Part shown: positions 63,601-64,000 of the stretch, piece after piece | Layout of the letters: the number at the start of each line of letters is the position of its first letter | Position numbering within the stretch: the stretch's first letter is position 1 | Made by a program: the position numbers and the translations under genes | Notes under the pieces: model-generated | What the model was told of the DNA's origin: nothing | Database searches by the model: none | What the model saw: only the letters and a program-made list of their open reading frames with translations | Origin: Pontiellaceae bacterium B12219 | GTDB lineage: Bacteria > Verrucomicrobiota > Kiritimatiellia > Kiritimatiellales > Pontiellaceae | NCBI GenBank assembly: GCA_029432795.1 | Contig: JARNMJ010000003.1 | Coordinates: 1 to 64,000 of the forward strand | Reading direction: 5' to 3' | Length of the DNA: 64,000 nt

Positions 63601-63932
63601 TTATTGGATCCGGCCCATTTGTTCGTGAATGATTCGGCGGCGGTCTCGATGGCTCCAAGGTCTTTCACTCCCAACGAGGAAAGCTCGCCCAATGCTTTCT
63701 GGGAAGCAGCAGTTGATGCAGCCAACACGGCGGGGGCGGCCAGAAGCGCAAGACCGGCTCCGGTCATTATCATACCTTTTTGAATGCGATCCAGATTTTT
63801 GGTCATCCGCTCGCTGGCCGCCGCGACCGATCCGTCGAGGCTTTCCATGGAATTTTCAATGCGCTGGGCGTTTTGCGAAAAGGCATCCTTCATGGATACC
63901 TCCAAGCCCAGCCCGAGGTCGTTGCCCATCAT
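60603..63932 (-). CDS. Tail tape-measure protein
   Basis: 1109 residues. The N-terminal TP901-type minor tail domain (GALGELSSLGVKDLGAIETAAESF-like stretch) is followed by several hydrophobic segments between residues about 50-75 and 385-480, and further helices to about 740. The C-terminal 250 residues are Pro/Ala rich. Its length should set tail length (about 1.5 angstrom per residue in known phages). The start overlaps the partial gene upstream. Confidence 0.9.
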   Translation of the reverse strand: MMGNDLGLGLEVSMKDAFSQNAQRIENSMESLDGSVAAASERMTKNLDRIQKGMIMTGAGLALLAAPAVLAASTAASQKALGELSSLGVKDLGAIETAAESFTNKWAGSNKAEFITATYDVKSALSSLSDEAVGVFTDMAGLTAKATKATTQEMVGTFTSAYGIFKPIMTDMTDMEWATAFSGAMAQTVASFKTNGGQMADAIKNIGAVAAASKVPLQEQLAVLGQLQTTMPGSEAGTLYKAFVMKAAEAGDELGLSFTGASGQLKGVVPILQEIKKQFPDLSQAAAQVKLKKAFGSDEAVKFVLQMSAGMDSLEGNIQAVGNAMKTGTVVTEKMASAMNQDIGAQFGLIRQQLSNLLEILGATLLPIVSPIMNGISRIILHFQKIAKSMPGVTRAILALSMALGAVLVVAGLVTSAVGLVGLMLPAVKAGFLAISTAAAGMGSTIAASFFPVTAVIAGVVLAVYLLKKAWQTNFGGIRDTVSGAWNKIKLVFTGIRSLMSSLSGGTGQMSAELAEKLRSVGLLGFVVTVFKVFYRVREGLAGLWGAFAHAFSRIRAILEPVAKSLGSAFGSLFKAIFSVGEILGITANATDGSVWRKFGAVIGTVAGVLMQGLAYALRIVAWNIGMIVKALTIVVRSVVWVGKVIVGSLIYAIKFIGKFLLPVRMIGQAFVAAGKIIYSVWQILTGDVSLLEGLKAIGGAVFGFLATPFRWAFDVIKGIWSGVAGLFRGIGRFFSAIGSSILSTFMNLPLVSTIRNLFATVKAFFSGDLTFFEAGKKLLVTLGKGIWSTVTYPFNMLKNALGKLRKLLPFSDAKEGPLSTLTTSGKALLETLAGGMAAAKNAPSSIFKTATQGILSTLSGAWNGIRNVGKTAMTHLAAPLKNGNWGALAEGAVQAGSRIKAALSNVMPKLPIPDFVRNMLPRPAQPAMPSTKNIQPAMPMVATQTPSIIPATLSAVLMLTPVLASAIPDTMTTTLSSSAIQLPSPDPIAVSAQVDPQIGAIPSIEIPGDKPATVGNEVFQPIRLPEIPERPHNPEKLATFRQSSNTPPLQEGNRSDVAQLLEALLGKIDALAERPIDVSVATHIDGRQVAEAVYKNQREQKIRNYGTL

Positions 63933-64000
63933 GATTTATCCATCTGCTCCCGTTCAAAATCAAGCTGCCGCTCCAAAGCTTCAACAAACTGTTGCCGAAG
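63929..64000 (-). CDS. Partial gene upstream of the tape measure
   Basis: Only the last 23 codons lie in the window (ends ERQLDFEREQMDKS). The stop overlaps the tape-measure start. Position suits a tail-assembly chaperone (gpE/gpG-like), but the fragment is too short to identify. Confidence 0.5.
   Translation of the reverse strand, partial: LRQQFVEALERQLDFEREQMDKS

Overview
The window looks like a chromosomal segment of a Gram-negative bacterium. Many genes carry lipobox signal peptides, and there are three-part RND efflux pumps with outer-membrane channels. There is no rRNA or other solid taxonomic marker. The HEAT-repeat lipoprotein, the general gene style and a short palindrome that sits inside coding sequences make me lean weakly towards the PVC superphylum (Kiritimatiellota, Lentisphaerota or Verrucomicrobiota). 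That is inference only.

Layout. (1) 1-8.5 kb is chromosomal flank: a HEAT-repeat lipoprotein, a Cys4 protein, and a plus-strand operon for a MacAB-type exporter (adaptor, ABC ATPase, two FtsX-like permeases, lipoprotein). Copies of a 15-bp palindrome, TTCCAA-N3-TTGGAA-like, lie inside these genes. (2) At 8552-8575 there is a lone tRNA 3' end (T-loop to CCA) followed by a strong terminator. It has the form of an att site left by an element integrated into a tRNA gene, so everything to its right may be acquired DNA. (3) 8.9-31.6 kb is a metal-resistance block, all on the minus strand: a CzcCBA-type pump with His-rich partners, a Zn/Cd/Pb-type P-type ATPase, a Cus-type Cu/Ag pump with several small Cys/His-rich proteins and four related CPVMGG/CC-x-x-C domains, an orphan receiver, a sigma-54 two-component system and a CsoR repressor. 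A candidate sigma-54 promoter with two upstream operators, and a CsoR palindrome, suggest how it is controlled. (4) 31.6-40.9 kb is a tightly packed, mostly stop/start-overlapping defence operon: HTH protein, C5 methyltransferase, MORC-like ATPase, endonuclease-helicase, an unrecognised protein, Vsr, a phosphoribosyltransferase-like protein, a DprA-like protein and an ADP-ribosylglycohydrolase. (5) 41.0-43.7 kb is a four-gene amidoligase operon (amidoligase, DUF5049-like protein, class II glutamine amidotransferase, gamma-glutamylcyclotransferase). (6) 43.9-64 kb is a contractile phage-tail module: tape measure, CIS tube-like protein, gpX, gpD, gpV spike, PAAR tip, gp25, gpJ, gpI, fibre-like proteins and several uncharacterised small genes. 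It runs off the right end of the window.

How the parts work together. The metal genes form a periplasm-to-outside detoxification unit sensed by CsoR (cytosolic copper) and by a membrane kinase (probably periplasmic metal). The methyltransferase, endonuclease-helicase, MORC ATPase and Vsr resemble the MORC/MutL-linked restriction-modification clusters known from comparative genomics. Here they are fused, by gene overlap, to a DprA-phosphoribosyltransferase pair and possibly an ADP-ribosylglycohydrolase. This composite operon and the neighbouring amidoligase operon are the best candidates for poorly described biology. The tail genes could belong to a prophage, a tailocin or an injection system; head and integrase genes are not in the window, so I cannot decide.
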